Part shown: piece by piece, positions 1-10,500 of the stretch | How positions within the stretch are numbered: position 1 is the first letter of the stretch | How the letters are laid out: every line of letters begins with the position of its first letter | Assembly: GCF_002954545.1 (NCBI RefSeq) | Contig: NZ_MSCH01000003.1 | Location: forward strand, 1,700,824-1,764,823 | Length of the DNA: 64,000 bases | From: Psychrosphaera saromensis | GTDB lineage: Bacteria; Pseudomonadota; Gammaproteobacteria; Enterobacterales; Alteromonadaceae | Direction of reading: 5' to 3' | Program-made: the position numbers and the translations under genes | Notes under the pieces: generated by a model | Databases searched by the model: none | What the model was told of the DNA's origin: nothing | Seen by the model: only the letters and a program-made list of their open reading frames with translations

Positions 1-1513
1 AGACATCTTTATGGTGCCAACCGCTGCTTGGAAACCTTTGTTTGAAAATACAGTACAACAAGTTAAAGACGGCGTGATAGCAATGAGCCGCATTGACGAT
101 GCAGTTACTCGTATTTTACGTGTTAAGTTACGTGCGGATTTGTTTAATAAACCAAGCCCAGCTAAACGTCAATTCTCTGGTAAAGTTGAATTGATAGGTG
201 CTCAAGCTCATAGAGATGTAGCACGCCAAGCGGTACAAGAATCTTTGGTATTGTTAAAAAACAAAAATGTATTACCTATTAAACCAACTAGTCATATTTT
301 AGTTGCTGGCAACGGTGCTGATAATATTGGCAAGCAGTCTGGTGGTTGGTCAATTACTTGGCAAGGTACTAACAACATAAATGCTGACTTCCCAGGTGGC
401 ACATCTATTTATAAAGGGATTGCGGATCAAGTAAACGCAGCAGGCGGTAAAGTAACATTAAGTGAAGATGGTACGTTCAAAACTAAACCTGACGTTGCAG
501 TGGTTGTATTTGGTGAAGAACCTTATGCTGAAGGCCATGGTGACCGTGAAAACCTAGATTACCAACGTGGCGAAAAGTCAGACTTAGCTTTGTTAAAGAA
601 ACTTAAAGCTCAAGGTATTCCAGTTGTTTCAATCTTTTTATCTGGTCGTCCTATGTGGGTTAATGCAGAGTTAAATGCAAGTGATGCATTTATAGCGGCA
701 TGGTTACCAGGTTCAGAGGGACAAGGTGTTGCTGATGTTATTTTAGCCAATGCAGATGGTTCAGTTCAAAATGACTTCAAAGGTAAGTTATCTTTTACTT
801 GGCCTAAATCTCCAGACCAAGCAGTGATTAATCGCTTTGACGAAAACTACGCTCCATTATTACCGTATGGTTTTGGTCTGCAGTATGGCGATGAAAATGT
901 ATTGGCTGATGATTTAAACGATGTTGTTAAACGTGACTTATCTCAAGTAACGACGAGACAAATATTTAACGGTGAAATGCAGAAGCCTTGGTTGTTATGG
1001 TTATTCTCTGGCGACAAAGAAGTGGAAGTTAAATCTAGTGCGCAAACATTAGGTGCATTAGCTTATCGTACCGTTGATAAAGTCGTGCAAGAAGATGCTC
1101 GTCAAATAACATTAGACGGCTCAGAAAGAGCGGGCTTAAGAATCGCGAGTAAGAGTAGTTTCCGTGAAGACTTACGTTCAGATTTAGAAGTTAACTCTGC
1201 ATTACATTTCCAAATTAACGTTATGGAAAAGCCAACTGGTAAAGTTGAACTATCGATGAACTGCGAAGGTGAAGGCGATAGTCAAAATAGCTGTGGTTCA
1301 AGCATTGATATTACAAAACAGCTAAACGCAATGCCTTTAAACGAATGGCAAACTCTGTCAATTGATATGGCTTGTTATGCAAATACAGGCACTATCATGA
1401 GTAACTTAGTTGTACCATTTGAATTATCATCAAAAGGTAAGCTTAAACTTAGTGTTGCAGACATTAAACTTGAGCCTAATACAGCTGCTCAAGCGACAAT
1501 TAGCTGTCAGTAA
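1..1513 (+). CDS. GH3 exo-beta-glucosidase, ExoP type (5' partial)
   Basis: C-terminal 500-odd residues of a glycoside hydrolase family 3 enzyme. The reading frame is open to the left edge, so the TIM barrel with the catalytic nucleophile lies outside the window. Visible are the end of the barrel, the linker (SLVLLKNKNVLPI), the second alpha/beta domain with GGWSITWQG, and GEEPYAEGHGD, whose Glu (codon 530-532) matches the PYAE acid/base of plant and bacterial exo-1,3/1,4-beta-glucanases. The last ~190 residues match the galactose-binding-like ExoP domain. Family knowledge: such enzymes release glucose from beta-1,3/1,4-glucans or cello-oligosaccharides, usually in the periplasm. The signal peptide cannot be seen. 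A strong hairpin terminator follows. It probably works with the uptake locus at 2-17 kb, though it has its own transcript end. Confidence 0.9.
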   Translation, partial: DIFMVPTAAWKPLFENTVQQVKDGVIAMSRIDDAVTRILRVKLRADLFNKPSPAKRQFSGKVELIGAQAHRDVARQAVQESLVLLKNKNVLPIKPTSHILVAGNGADNIGKQSGGWSITWQGTNNINADFPGGTSIYKGIADQVNAAGGKVTLSEDGTFKTKPDVAVVVFGEEPYAEGHGDRENLDYQRGEKSDLALLKKLKAQGIPVVSIFLSGRPMWVNAELNASDAFIAAWLPGSEGQGVADVILANADGSVQNDFKGKLSFTWPKSPDQAVINRFDENYAPLLPYGFGLQYGDENVLADDLNDVVKRDLSQVTTRQIFNGEMQKPWLLWLFSGDKEVEVKSSAQTLGALAYRTVDKVVQEDARQITLDGSERAGLRIASKSSFREDLRSDLEVNSALHFQINVMEKPTGKVELSMNCEGEGDSQNSCGSSIDITKQLNAMPLNEWQTLSIDMACYANTGTIMSNLVVPFELSSKGKLKLSVADIKLEPNTAAQATISCQ

Positions 1514-2084
1514 TCAATAGTGTTTAAATGCTAGGTGCTACGTACCTTTCATTCACGAAACGTTGATACATAAATAATGATTAAAAATGGAAGCCTAGCT
1601 TCCATTTTTTTTTGGGGAAATAATTATCTACTTTTATTTTTTAATGAAAACTAAGTGGATTACTTGATTAACACCATTTCAATAAATATTTTATTAGTTC
1701 ACGATAAAAATATTTTGAGGATATGGATATAGGCTCCAAAACCGTTCTCATTATCCTGCACTTAACATAATTGCAAATGTGTACTTTGATTTAACTGTTT
1801 GAAATTTATGGATTAATTGTCAGGTGTTGTTGATTTCCTCTGTGCTTATATCTAGAAAAAACATCATCAAAACATCTATTTTATTGAATAATAAAAAGTT
1901 GCATTAGACCAGAAATTATTTATTATCCCGCCACTTCTTGTTGATAGCCAATCCAAGTACATCGCAAATGCGGCCAGGCAATAGAGCAACTATCCAAGAG
2001 TGAATTTGAATATTTAAATATGTTGAACTCGCTCAAACCTTAATTGGTTTATATAGCTTTATGAAAACGTTTGGAGAAATTGCG
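1514..2084. other. Long intergenic region
   Basis: About 570 bp between the GH3 stop and the decarboxylase start. Apart from the terminator near 1583-1612 I see no gene, RNA or clear operator. It is AT-rich and must carry the decarboxylase promoter. No LacI-type AAGCGCTT palindrome like those at 10.6-10.8 kb occurs here. Confidence 0.6.
1583..1612 (+). terminator. Rho-independent terminator of the GH3 gene
   Basis: Perfect 12-bp stem (1583-1594 with 1598-1609, loop CTA) running into a T tract, about 70 bp after the GH3 stop codon. Confidence 0.9.
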
Positions 2085-3302
2085 ATGTCTGTTACAAACT
2101 TAGAAAAGAACTTAACCTCAACCATTGTTTCACCTATTAACGGTGATGTTGCTAACTCATTAGACAGTAATACTATTGGCTCTTTAGTTACGCAGTTTGG
2201 CACGCCGTTAATGGTATTAGATTGTGACGTGGTTCGTCAGCAATATCGTGCATTACAAGATGCATTACCAAACGTTGAATTGCATTACGCACTTAAGCCA
2301 TTACCTCATCCAGCGGTAGTTAGAACGTTACTGGCAGAAGGGGCTTATTTTGATTTAGCCACTAACGGCGAAGTCGATTTAGTGCAATCTGTTGGCGTAC
2401 CTAGCGAACGTACAATTCAAACGCATCCAATAAAACGTGACAGTGATATTCAACACGCATTACGTTATGGCTGTACTGTGTTTGTGGTAGATAATGTTAA
2501 TGAATTAGAAAAGTTTATTCCTTATCGTGATCAAGTTGAGCTTTTATTGCGCGTTAGCTTTCCTAATGCCGATGTTCTTGCCGACTTATCTAAAAAGTTT
2601 GGTTGTAAACCAGAGCAAGCATTAGAGCTTATAACTCATGCGTTTGACTTAGGTATTCGTATTAAAGGTTTGTCGTTTCATGTTGGGTCACAAACGCGTT
2701 CTGGCGACAAATACGCTATCGCAATATCACGTTGTAATGAAATCATGCAACAAGTGACCGATGCAGGCTTACCAGTTTTAAGCACGCTTGATATTGGCGG
2801 TGGTTTTCCAGTGCAATATACGGCAGATGTATTACCAATAAGTATATTTTGCGAGCCTATTCGCCAAGCATTAAACGTATTGCCAGAAACGGTTAGAGTT
2901 ATTGCAGAGCCGGGACGTTACTTAGTGGCGCCATCAGTCACCAATATTGCCTCTGTAATGGGACAGGCTGAACGCAATGGACAAACTTGGTACTATCTAG
3001 ACGATGGAATTTATGGGTCGTTTAGCGGCTTAATGTTTGACGAAGCTAAGTACGAAACTAAAAGTGTAAAGCAGTCTAATGAGGTTTACTCTTCGGTTTT
3101 AGCAGGTCCTACTTGTGACAGTATTGATGTGATATCAGACAATATTATGTTACCAAAACTAAACAATGGTGACTTAATTGTCAGCACTATGATGGGCGCG
3201 TATTGTTCATGCACTGCAACGGACTTTAACTTCTTCAAAAAAGCAGACGTGATAGTGATGGGCGAAGAAACTGTATTTGATTCTAATTCCATCAGTGCTT
3301 AA
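2085..3302 (+). CDS. Fold type III PLP-dependent decarboxylase (ornithine/lysine decarboxylase-like)
   Basis: About 405-residue member of the Orn/DAP/Arg decarboxylase family 2. Visible landmarks are HYALKPLPHP (PLP-binding Lys, codon 2295-2297), SFHVGSQT, the glycine-rich DIGGGFP, EPGRYL, and GPTCDSID, whose Cys matches the partner-subunit active-site Cys of ornithine decarboxylases. This favours amino-acid decarboxylation to a polyamine rather than DAP decarboxylation (LysA), but substrate cannot be set from sequence alone. An ATG at 2061 would add eight residues; the ATG at 2085 is preferred because GGAGA at 2073-2077 is correctly spaced before it. The gene is monocistronic, bounded by terminators, and is an odd neighbour for a sugar locus. 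Confidence 0.88.
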   Translation: MSVTNLEKNLTSTIVSPINGDVANSLDSNTIGSLVTQFGTPLMVLDCDVVRQQYRALQDALPNVELHYALKPLPHPAVVRTLLAEGAYFDLATNGEVDLVQSVGVPSERTIQTHPIKRDSDIQHALRYGCTVFVVDNVNELEKFIPYRDQVELLLRVSFPNADVLADLSKKFGCKPEQALELITHAFDLGIRIKGLSFHVGSQTRSGDKYAIAISRCNEIMQQVTDAGLPVLSTLDIGGGFPVQYTADVLPISIFCEPIRQALNVLPETVRVIAEPGRYLVAPSVTNIASVMGQAERNGQTWYYLDDGIYGSFSGLMFDEAKYETKSVKQSNEVYSSVLAGPTCDSIDVISDNIMLPKLNNGDLIVSTMMGAYCSCTATDFNFFKKADVIVMGEETVFDSNSISA

Positions 3303-3362
3303 TTAGTACTTAAATAGTGCTTAGTATTTTCTCTTCACACGTACATATGATTAAAAATAAAA

Positions 3363-3388
3363 AAGCCGCTAAATTAGCGGCTTCTTTT
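3363..3388 (+). terminator. Terminator of the PLP decarboxylase gene
   Basis: Perfect 10-bp stem AAGCCGCTAA / TTAGCGGCTT with a one-base gap, followed by CTTTT, 60 bp after the stop codon. Confidence 0.85.
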
Positions 3389-3460
3389 AACTAAGTTATT
3401 CTTTAATGTGTCATAATTTTAATCTTATAAATCAATATAATTATAATATGGTAAATAATT

Positions 3461-5020
3461 ATGAGTGAAGCCGTGAGAAGAATCGTCATTGTTGGTGGTG
3501 GAACCGCTGGTTGGTTAACTGCAGGTGTTATTGCTGCCGAGCATAATTCAAAGTCTGAGTCAGGTTTACAAGTTACTTTAATTGAATCACCGGATGTCAG
3601 TGCCATAGGTGTTGGAGAAGGTACTTGGCCAACAATGCGCGAGACATTAGATAAAATCGGAATTAATGAAACTGATTTATTTCGAGAATGTGAGGCATCA
3701 TTTAAGCAAGGTTCTAAATTTTCCAAGTGGGTTACCGGAGATGTAGACGATAATTATACCCACCCATTTGTATTACCTCACGGCTATTTGAAAACAGACC
3801 TTGTTTTTCCATGGCAGAAAAATAGAGAGGCTATTTCATTTTCTGACGCCATGAGTTATCAAGGCCATATATGTGAGAATGGCAGAGCTCCTAAGTTAAT
3901 TTCAACTCCAGAATACGCTGGAGTTACAAATTATGCTTATCACCTCAATGCAACAAAGCTAGGTCTCTTTTTACAAAAACATTGTATTGAGAGCTTAGGT
4001 GTTAAGCATATAGTTGATCATGTGACAGGTATAATTTCATCTGATGATGGCGATATTGAATTATTGAACACTAATGTCAGCGGTAAGATTGGTGGTGATT
4101 TGTTTATCGATTGTTCAGGCTTATCTTCAATACTGCTAGGTAAACATTTCGATGTACCATTTATTAGCAAAAAACACATACTATTCAATGACACCGCTTT
4201 AGCTGTGCAGGTACCTTATCTTGATGACAATGCACCAATAGCTTCACATACAATATCTACCGCTCAAAGCTCAGGTTGGATTTGGGATATAGGATTACCC
4301 TCAAGGCGTGGGGTAGGTTATGTCTATTCGAGTCAACACTCTAATGATAAAGATGCTGAGATAGAATTACGTGCATATATAGAGACTTCAATTGGTAAAG
4401 TAGAAACTGACAAACTAAACGTTAGAAAAATAAGTTTCAATCCAGGACATCGTGAAAAATTTTGGCACCGAAATTGTGTTGCCATTGGTATGGCTGCTGG
4501 TTTTTTAGAGCCACTTGAAGCGTCAGCACTAGTATTAGTTGAACTTGCAGCAGCTAAAATAAGCAATGAAATGCCAGCTACACGTGAAACAATGGATATT
4601 GTGGCCAAACGTTACAATAAACAGTTCCTTTATCGTTGGGATCGGATTATTGATTTTTTAAAACTACATTATGCTTTAACTAAAAGAACGGATTCAGCAT
4701 ATTGGTTAGATAACAGGAAACCAGAATCGATTCCTGAAAGTTTAAGTGAATTATTAACTCTGTGGAAGTATCATCCTCCAGGGCCGCAAGACTTTAACCA
4801 TGCAGAAGAGGTTTTCCCTTCGGCTAGTTGGCAATATATATTATATGGTATGGGCTTTGAAACAACCGAGAGTACAATGACTCGAAAATTTCATGATGAA
4901 GAAGCTGCACAGCGATTTTATAATGAGAATAAAAGTTTAACTCAAAAGTATTTGTCAGCTTTACCTAGCAATAGAGATTTGATTGATAAAATAAAATTAT
5001 ATGGCTTACAAAAGGTCTAA
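3461..5020 (+). CDS. Tryptophan-halogenase-family flavoprotein (divergent motif)
   Basis: 519-residue FAD-dependent halogenase-family protein. It has the FAD motif VGGGTAGW near residues 11-18, GVGEGTWPT near 50-58, and a Lys in SFKQGSKF (residue 82) at the place of the catalytic Lys79 of PrnA. The diagnostic WxWxIP motif is altered: residues 273-280 read WIWDIGLP. The FLEPLEAS motif near the C-terminus is conserved. Family knowledge: flavin-dependent halogenases use FADH2, halide and O2. Versions next to SapC and TonB receptors are common in marine bacteria and in carbohydrate loci, and their substrates are mostly unknown. It converges with a second halogenase-like gene at 5123-6607. No strong ribosome-binding site is seen. 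Confidence 0.85.
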   Translation: MSEAVRRIVIVGGGTAGWLTAGVIAAEHNSKSESGLQVTLIESPDVSAIGVGEGTWPTMRETLDKIGINETDLFRECEASFKQGSKFSKWVTGDVDDNYTHPFVLPHGYLKTDLVFPWQKNREAISFSDAMSYQGHICENGRAPKLISTPEYAGVTNYAYHLNATKLGLFLQKHCIESLGVKHIVDHVTGIISSDDGDIELLNTNVSGKIGGDLFIDCSGLSSILLGKHFDVPFISKKHILFNDTALAVQVPYLDDNAPIASHTISTAQSSGWIWDIGLPSRRGVGYVYSSQHSNDKDAEIELRAYIETSIGKVETDKLNVRKISFNPGHREKFWHRNCVAIGMAAGFLEPLEASALVLVELAAAKISNEMPATRETMDIVAKRYNKQFLYRWDRIIDFLKLHYALTKRTDSAYWLDNRKPESIPESLSELLTLWKYHPPGPQDFNHAEEVFPSASWQYILYGMGFETTESTMTRKFHDEEAAQRFYNENKSLTQKYLSALPSNRDLIDKIKLYGLQKV

Positions 5021-5066
5021 CGTTAAGTTGCTTTTATTTAGTGTAATTCTTCGAGCTACTTAAATT

Positions 5067-5110
5067 AAGGCTGAGTATAGATAACTTTAAAATATCCATA
5101 GCTCAGCCTT
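5067..5110. terminator. Hairpin between the two convergent halogenase genes
   Basis: AAGGCTGAG (5067-5075) pairs with CTCAGCCTT (5102-5110) across a 26-base loop in the ~100-bp convergent gap. It could terminate from both sides. The long loop lowers confidence. Confidence 0.5.
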
Positions 5111-5122
5111 TCTGTAATTAAG

Positions 5123-6607
5123 TTAAGGTGTTGAACGACAGTACTGATCTAGAAATGTTTGATGAGAAGGTAATTTATCCACTGCATTATCTATAGTTTC
5201 TCTAATTTGAGTTAAGAAACTCTCCAACTCATGTTGTTTCATAATAGCTGCTATTTGGTGATATTGTTTAGGATAAGCTCCTTGTCCTAACATAACTTGT
5301 GACCAAGAATCGACACGGAATAACTCACTCTCAGTTGTGAACACTCGACCAGTTTCCTTAAATAAATTTAATCTTTGTTTTAAGGTGCCAGGTATTTCCA
5401 TATTTTTACAATATTGCCAAAATGGAGAATCGTCTCTTTCAGTACAATGGTAATGGAGAATAATGAAATCTCTAATATGCTCAAGCTCTGATGTAAATTG
5501 TTTATTATATTCGTTCACAGCAGAAGGCGTTATACCTTGAAAAGGAAATAATCTAATTAGTCGCAAAATACCAGACATAATTAAGTGTATGCTTGTCGAT
5601 TCTAAAGGCTCTAAGAAGCCACTAGATAATCCTAGTGCTACACAGTTTTTGTTCCAACCTTTTCTACGCCGACCCGTTTTAAATTTAATAACTTTGGGGT
5701 GCTTAAGTGGTTCACTTTCAATGTTTTTTAATAATAAATTCTTAGCATCTTCATCAGACAAATATTTGCTACAAAATACTAATCCGTTTCCTACTCTATG
5801 CTGTAAAGGAATACGCCATTGCCAGCCACTTTTATGAGCGATGGAGCGTGTATATGGGAGAGGCTCTGATACTGTTTTGGTTTGCACTGCTACCGCACTA
5901 TCACACGGTAACCAATGTGACCAATCTTCATAGCCAGTATGTAGTGACTTTTCTATAAGTACGCCCGCAAAGCCAGTGCAATCTATAAAGAGCTGACCTT
6001 CAATTGAGGCTCCATTCTCTAGCTGTATAGACGTGATATCACCAGTGTCCTTGTTTTTAGAGACTGTACTTATTTTACCTTCAATGCGCTTAACCCCGTG
6101 AGATTCTGAAAACGTCCTTAAGTACTTAGCATACAAAGTTGCGTCAAGGTGATACGAGTAATTAAGCCCTCCCTTAGAAAGGGCGAACTTTCTAGCTTTT
6201 GCTGCTTGGATTTCAAAGCAGTAGTTGTCAAAGTTATAATCGATGTTATTTTTTTTTCCATGTAACCAAAAATGTTGAAACTCACCAGCCCAGCAATCCT
6301 TACCTACACGCCCAAAGCCATGCATATATTCGTCGTTACCATTTCTCCAATTTTCAAAGTTAATACCTAACTTAAATGTCGAATGGGTAGCTTTCATAAA
6401 GTCTTGTTCATTAATACCTAATAATCGATGAAATGCTGCCAGTGTAGGTATAGCTGCCTCTCCTACACCAACGGTACCAATCTCATCTGATTCAACTAAT
6501 GTGATATCGAAAGCTTTACCTAATAGTTTAGATAAGGAGGCTGCCGCCATCCAGCCAGCAGTTCCGCCACCAGCAATAACCACTTTTACTATGTTTTTAT
6601 TATTCAT
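5123..6607 (-). CDS. Tryptophan-halogenase-family flavoprotein (canonical motifs)
   Basis: 494 residues with every hallmark of flavin-dependent tryptophan halogenases: the FAD motif AGGGTAGW (12-19), GVGEAAIPTL (47-56), Lys79 in STFKLGINF at exactly the PrnA Lys79 position, WQWRIP at 262-267, and SSGFLEPLEST. The true substrate is probably not free tryptophan. In marine Alteromonadales such genes travel with SapC and TonB receptors of polysaccharide loci, as here. The start is 33 bp downstream of the SapC stop, so the order of transcription is receptor, SapC, halogenase. It is the better-conserved of the two paralogues in the window. Confidence 0.9.
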   Translation of the reverse strand: MNNKNIVKVVIAGGGTAGWMAAASLSKLLGKAFDITLVESDEIGTVGVGEAAIPTLAAFHRLLGINEQDFMKATHSTFKLGINFENWRNGNDEYMHGFGRVGKDCWAGEFQHFWLHGKKNNIDYNFDNYCFEIQAAKARKFALSKGGLNYSYHLDATLYAKYLRTFSESHGVKRIEGKISTVSKNKDTGDITSIQLENGASIEGQLFIDCTGFAGVLIEKSLHTGYEDWSHWLPCDSAVAVQTKTVSEPLPYTRSIAHKSGWQWRIPLQHRVGNGLVFCSKYLSDEDAKNLLLKNIESEPLKHPKVIKFKTGRRRKGWNKNCVALGLSSGFLEPLESTSIHLIMSGILRLIRLFPFQGITPSAVNEYNKQFTSELEHIRDFIILHYHCTERDDSPFWQYCKNMEIPGTLKQRLNLFKETGRVFTTESELFRVDSWSQVMLGQGAYPKQYHQIAAIMKQHELESFLTQIRETIDNAVDKLPSHQTFLDQYCRSTP

Positions 6608-6640
6608 TTAAAACTCCAATCCAGATGGTTGGTTATTGAA

Positions 6641-7357
6641 TTATAAATCGTTTTTTATATCGACCAATCGTTGAATATTACCCAAAGACGCTGTAATTAA
6701 ATAGGCAAGTCTTAAGAAACCTGATGAATGAAGCTCATTTAAGGCATCACCGGTAAGGTTAGATAGTTTTTCTTCGTTAATCGTATAGTTTCCATTAAGT
6801 GATAACTTGTCACCATTTTTTAACTCAATGTTTAAGACTAAAGGTTCAATTAGATCATATTTTAAGAAAAGCTTAAACATTTTTGGACTTAGTTGTGAGC
6901 CTTCATGTAAAGCTTTTAAAGATTGGTTTACATGTTGGAGGTATGGACTAGCTTGACCGTTTTCTAGAAAAATAGACTCACCAAGGGTTTTATTAACTCT
7001 TGGGTTATCCATATCAATAGCGACAACTGGGTTTTTAGTTACTTTGCCATTTTCATCTTTCTCTTCAAAACCTATAGTAAAAGGGCCTTTCTTGATCATC
7101 GCTGGTATATAACTGGCTTGCCAACCATTATTAATATACAGGTTTTCGTCAGTAACTAATCCAAGTAATACTACACTTTGAAATTGGCCTGTTTCAGGGC
7201 TTTTAATGAATAGAATAGGGTAATCACGTTGAGCTTCTTTAATTTCTGTTGGAAATATTAATGCACTGTTAACTTTTTCAGAAAATGCATCATTAAAATG
7301 AGTAATTATTTTTATATCTTTGTGGTTTTTATTATCGAGAATGCTGAGGTTAGCCAT
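6641..7357 (-). CDS. SapC family protein
   Basis: 238-residue protein matching the SapC family: an N-terminal FNDAFSEKV...ALIFPTEIKEAQRDYPILF segment and the GFEEKDENG / VAIDMDNPRV region in the middle. No signal peptide or membrane helix is seen. SapC was first described in Campylobacter surface-layer work, but its biochemical role is not settled. In marine and freshwater proteobacteria it recurs with TonB receptors and halogenase-like proteins. It lies between those two genes here, about 160 bp after the receptor stop with a hairpin between. Confidence 0.85.
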   Translation of the reverse strand: MANLSILDNKNHKDIKIITHFNDAFSEKVNSALIFPTEIKEAQRDYPILFIKSPETGQFQSVVLLGLVTDENLYINNGWQASYIPAMIKKGPFTIGFEEKDENGKVTKNPVVAIDMDNPRVNKTLGESIFLENGQASPYLQHVNQSLKALHEGSQLSPKMFKLFLKYDLIEPLVLNIELKNGDKLSLNGNYTINEEKLSNLTGDALNELHSSGFLRLAYLITASLGNIQRLVDIKNDL

Positions 7358-7438
7358 GGAAGGTCCTGTTAATAGATATGCAATTTAATTATTTTTATTA
7401 TGCATTTGAGTAATTAATGTACCGGAGTAGAAAATAAT

Positions 7439-7467
7439 AAACCGCTGAATTTAAAATTCAGCGGTTT
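7439..7467 (-). terminator. Hairpin between receptor and SapC genes (terminator or attenuator)
   Basis: Perfect 14-bp inverted repeat (7439-7452 with 7454-7467), followed on the minus strand by a T-rich stretch interrupted by single A residues. It probably ends most receptor transcripts while allowing some read-through to SapC and the halogenase. Confidence 0.7.
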
Positions 7468-7520
7468 ATATTAGACCTTTAGTTTATTAAAGATCTATTT
7501 TTACATTGAGCTCGTTATTA

Positions 7521-10500
7521 TTAGAAGTTGTAACTAACTCCAAGTTCATAACGTGAACTCCACTCTTCTGCATAAGTTAATTGATTTTCAGTACGACCAT
7601 GTCTACGAGGATCTTCGCCAGTAATATTTATACCTGCAAATGTCATAGATAGCTGTTCATTTATTTGGTAGCCAATACTAAAGTCAATTTGAGAATAAGC
7701 TTCAGTAAACTCAGGTTCATTTTCATAAATCGCTGCATTGTTTAAGAACTCGTCACGCCAGTTGTAGGCAATTCGAGCTGAGAAACCATCCTTCTCATAC
7801 AAACCAACGATGTTGGCCGTGTCACTTAAACCAAGTAAAGCAAACTGTTCAGCTGTACTGGTTAAATCAAACTCAATGTCGCCATCAACAAGAGTATAAT
7901 TAGCTTGAACACCAAAACCAGTATCACCAAAGAAATGTTGAGTTGCTAATTCCCAACCATCAATAACAGCTGTTTTATTGTTAACAGGTGATTGTGATAA
8001 AAATGTCATCAATGGATCATCACTATTAGCGATAACATCCACTGCTGATTCATAGTAGTTGTCAGTGTGTCCATTAGCATACAATGCTTCGCCTAATTGC
8101 GTTGCTGCAACTTGTGAAAACAGTGTTGTATCGTTTAATGCTATACCCGCAGTTGCCAAATCAGCAATTGCTTGCTCGACTCTTGGGCCACCAGTAGCAT
8201 CTGTTAAATCGTAATAGTCATTTACAAGAGGTCCGTTACCTATAAACTTATCAACGTCTTTTCTGAAGTAACCTACAGAAACATAACTTGTGTCTTGAAA
8301 GTACCATTCAACAGAAAGGTCTATGTTACTTGACTCTATTGGAACTAGATTTGGGTTACCTGTACTTGCTGCTCCATTAGTACCACCAAGCGCTGTCGGT
8401 GTAGATGGGCCAGCATTAATGATTGTTGCATTACTTAACTGACCATATTGCGGACGAGCAATGGTTTGACTGTAAGATGCGCGAGCTTTTACGTCGTTTG
8501 TTAAATTAATATCAAAATCAATATTAGGTAAAAAATGCTCGTAAGAGTTAGTTGTAGTAACTAATTCTGCAGCTTCTGCGTCGCCTTGAACGACTTCAAA
8601 ATCATTATTACTTTTCCATATTACAGCAGTAGGTTTTGCTACATAAGAAATAGAGGAAGAGTCAGTGCTTTCATAACGTAAACCGACAAATACATTGTAA
8701 GACATCTCAGCTACTTCACCCGCGTATGATGCTTTTACATAAGCGGCTGTAATATCTTCTTGAATACGACGGCGAACATTTGTATTTGGATTACGGCTTA
8801 AATCGATACCGTATTCTTCAGCTGCCCACTCCGCTAATTCAATTGTGTCGCCTCTAAAGCCTTGAGTCCAACCTTCTGTTTTATAATCGTCCAATGAATC
8901 ATTAAAATCAATTGCTTCTAATATACCCTCTGGTAGTTCACCAGGGTTATTTACCCCCCAGTCACCCATTGCTAAATTTGCATCTGATTGAACTGAATAA
9001 TTATCCATTTCTCTTGATTCAATCCCAAAGTCAATTTGACCGTCGTCAAATAACCAAGTTCCGTCTATGCGAGCTTGGGTAATGTCATTAGTATTAACAG
9101 CATATGATTTTTGGTAGATAGAAGAACCTACATCACTTTGATCAAGGGTATTGCTACAATTCAAGCCACCATTATCGATACTATCATCAGTTTTGTCATT
9201 AATACGAGGATCACAATCATCAAAAGCAATAGTGATTGCTGGTAAGCCTGATGCTGAAAAAGTACCACCTTGGCCAGCTAGCACATTAGCACCAAGGCCA
9301 AACGTTATAGCATTACCATAGTCTGACATAGGAGACGATTCAGAAGAGGAGTCGTTATAATCGAATTTTAACGTTAAGTCATCATTCACTAACCATTCGA
9401 TGTTTAGACCAATAGAGTCATCTTCTGTTACGGAGTTACGATATTTTTGTTTTACTGCAATATCACGAGGCGCTTGTTCTATTCTGTTTTCAGCATAAAA
9501 TAAAGGAGAAGGGTTTAAGCCTTCAGTAAATGCAATCGTACTTTTATAAGAATCCATCCAAATTGATAAATCAGTACCTTGCTGTTCTTGCTCTAATTTA
9601 GAGTAAGTGTAATCAAGAGTAGCGGTAATATTTTCTATAGGACGATATTGAAGTGTTAACTGTGCGTTTGTACGTTCACGCTGTCTATCCCATAACGTGT
9701 ATGCAATGTCTGAAGGAAGTGCATAAGACTCTCCAATATCAGGAGCACTCATTAATAGAGTTGGTGTGTCTGCACCATCAGGTATTTGGTTATCTATAGT
9801 GCCATCAAATGCAGAATTACGCCATTGGGCAACACCAGCACTTGTTGAGCTGCTATCACGTTGAGAGAAACTACCATTAAAAGATGCTCCAAACATTTCC
9901 TCTTCATCAGTCCAGCTTAATAGACCAGAAAGTTCAGGGGTAACTAAGTCGCTATAATCACGAACACCATCTCTTACAGTATTATCCATCATTAATTTAC
10001 CACCAATATTGGCAACAAATCCTGGATTATCAAGAGGTTTAGCTGTGTTGATGTTAATTGTTGCACCAATACCGCCACTTGCCGCCGCCGCATTAGCTGT
10101 TTTATAAATCTCTACTGAATCTATAGCATTAGATGATAAATTTTGAAAGTCAAACGCTCTAGAGTCTGAAGCGCCTCCTCCTTCTGGCAATGAAGTAGAT
10201 GCCATTGCTCGGCCATTTAGAGTGATCATGTTGTACTGAGGGCCAAATCCACGAACCGTTACACGACTGCCTTCACCATTTGAACGATCAATTGATACAC
10301 CTGTAATACGTTGCATTGACTCTGCAAGATTTGTATCTGGGAATTTACCTATGTCTTCTGCTGAAATTGCATCTACAACACCAGAGGCGTCACGTTTCAT
10401 TGCTGTCGATTTAATAATACTTCCGCGTATACCACGTACTTCGATTACTTCTACATTGTCTGCAGCTTCATCGGCTGCATAAACCATAGGAGCAGTAAAT

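Noticed and set aside
3403-3726. 107-codon minus-strand frame over the start of the first halogenase gene
   Set aside because: Antisense to strongly conserved FAD-binding sequence; shadow frame.
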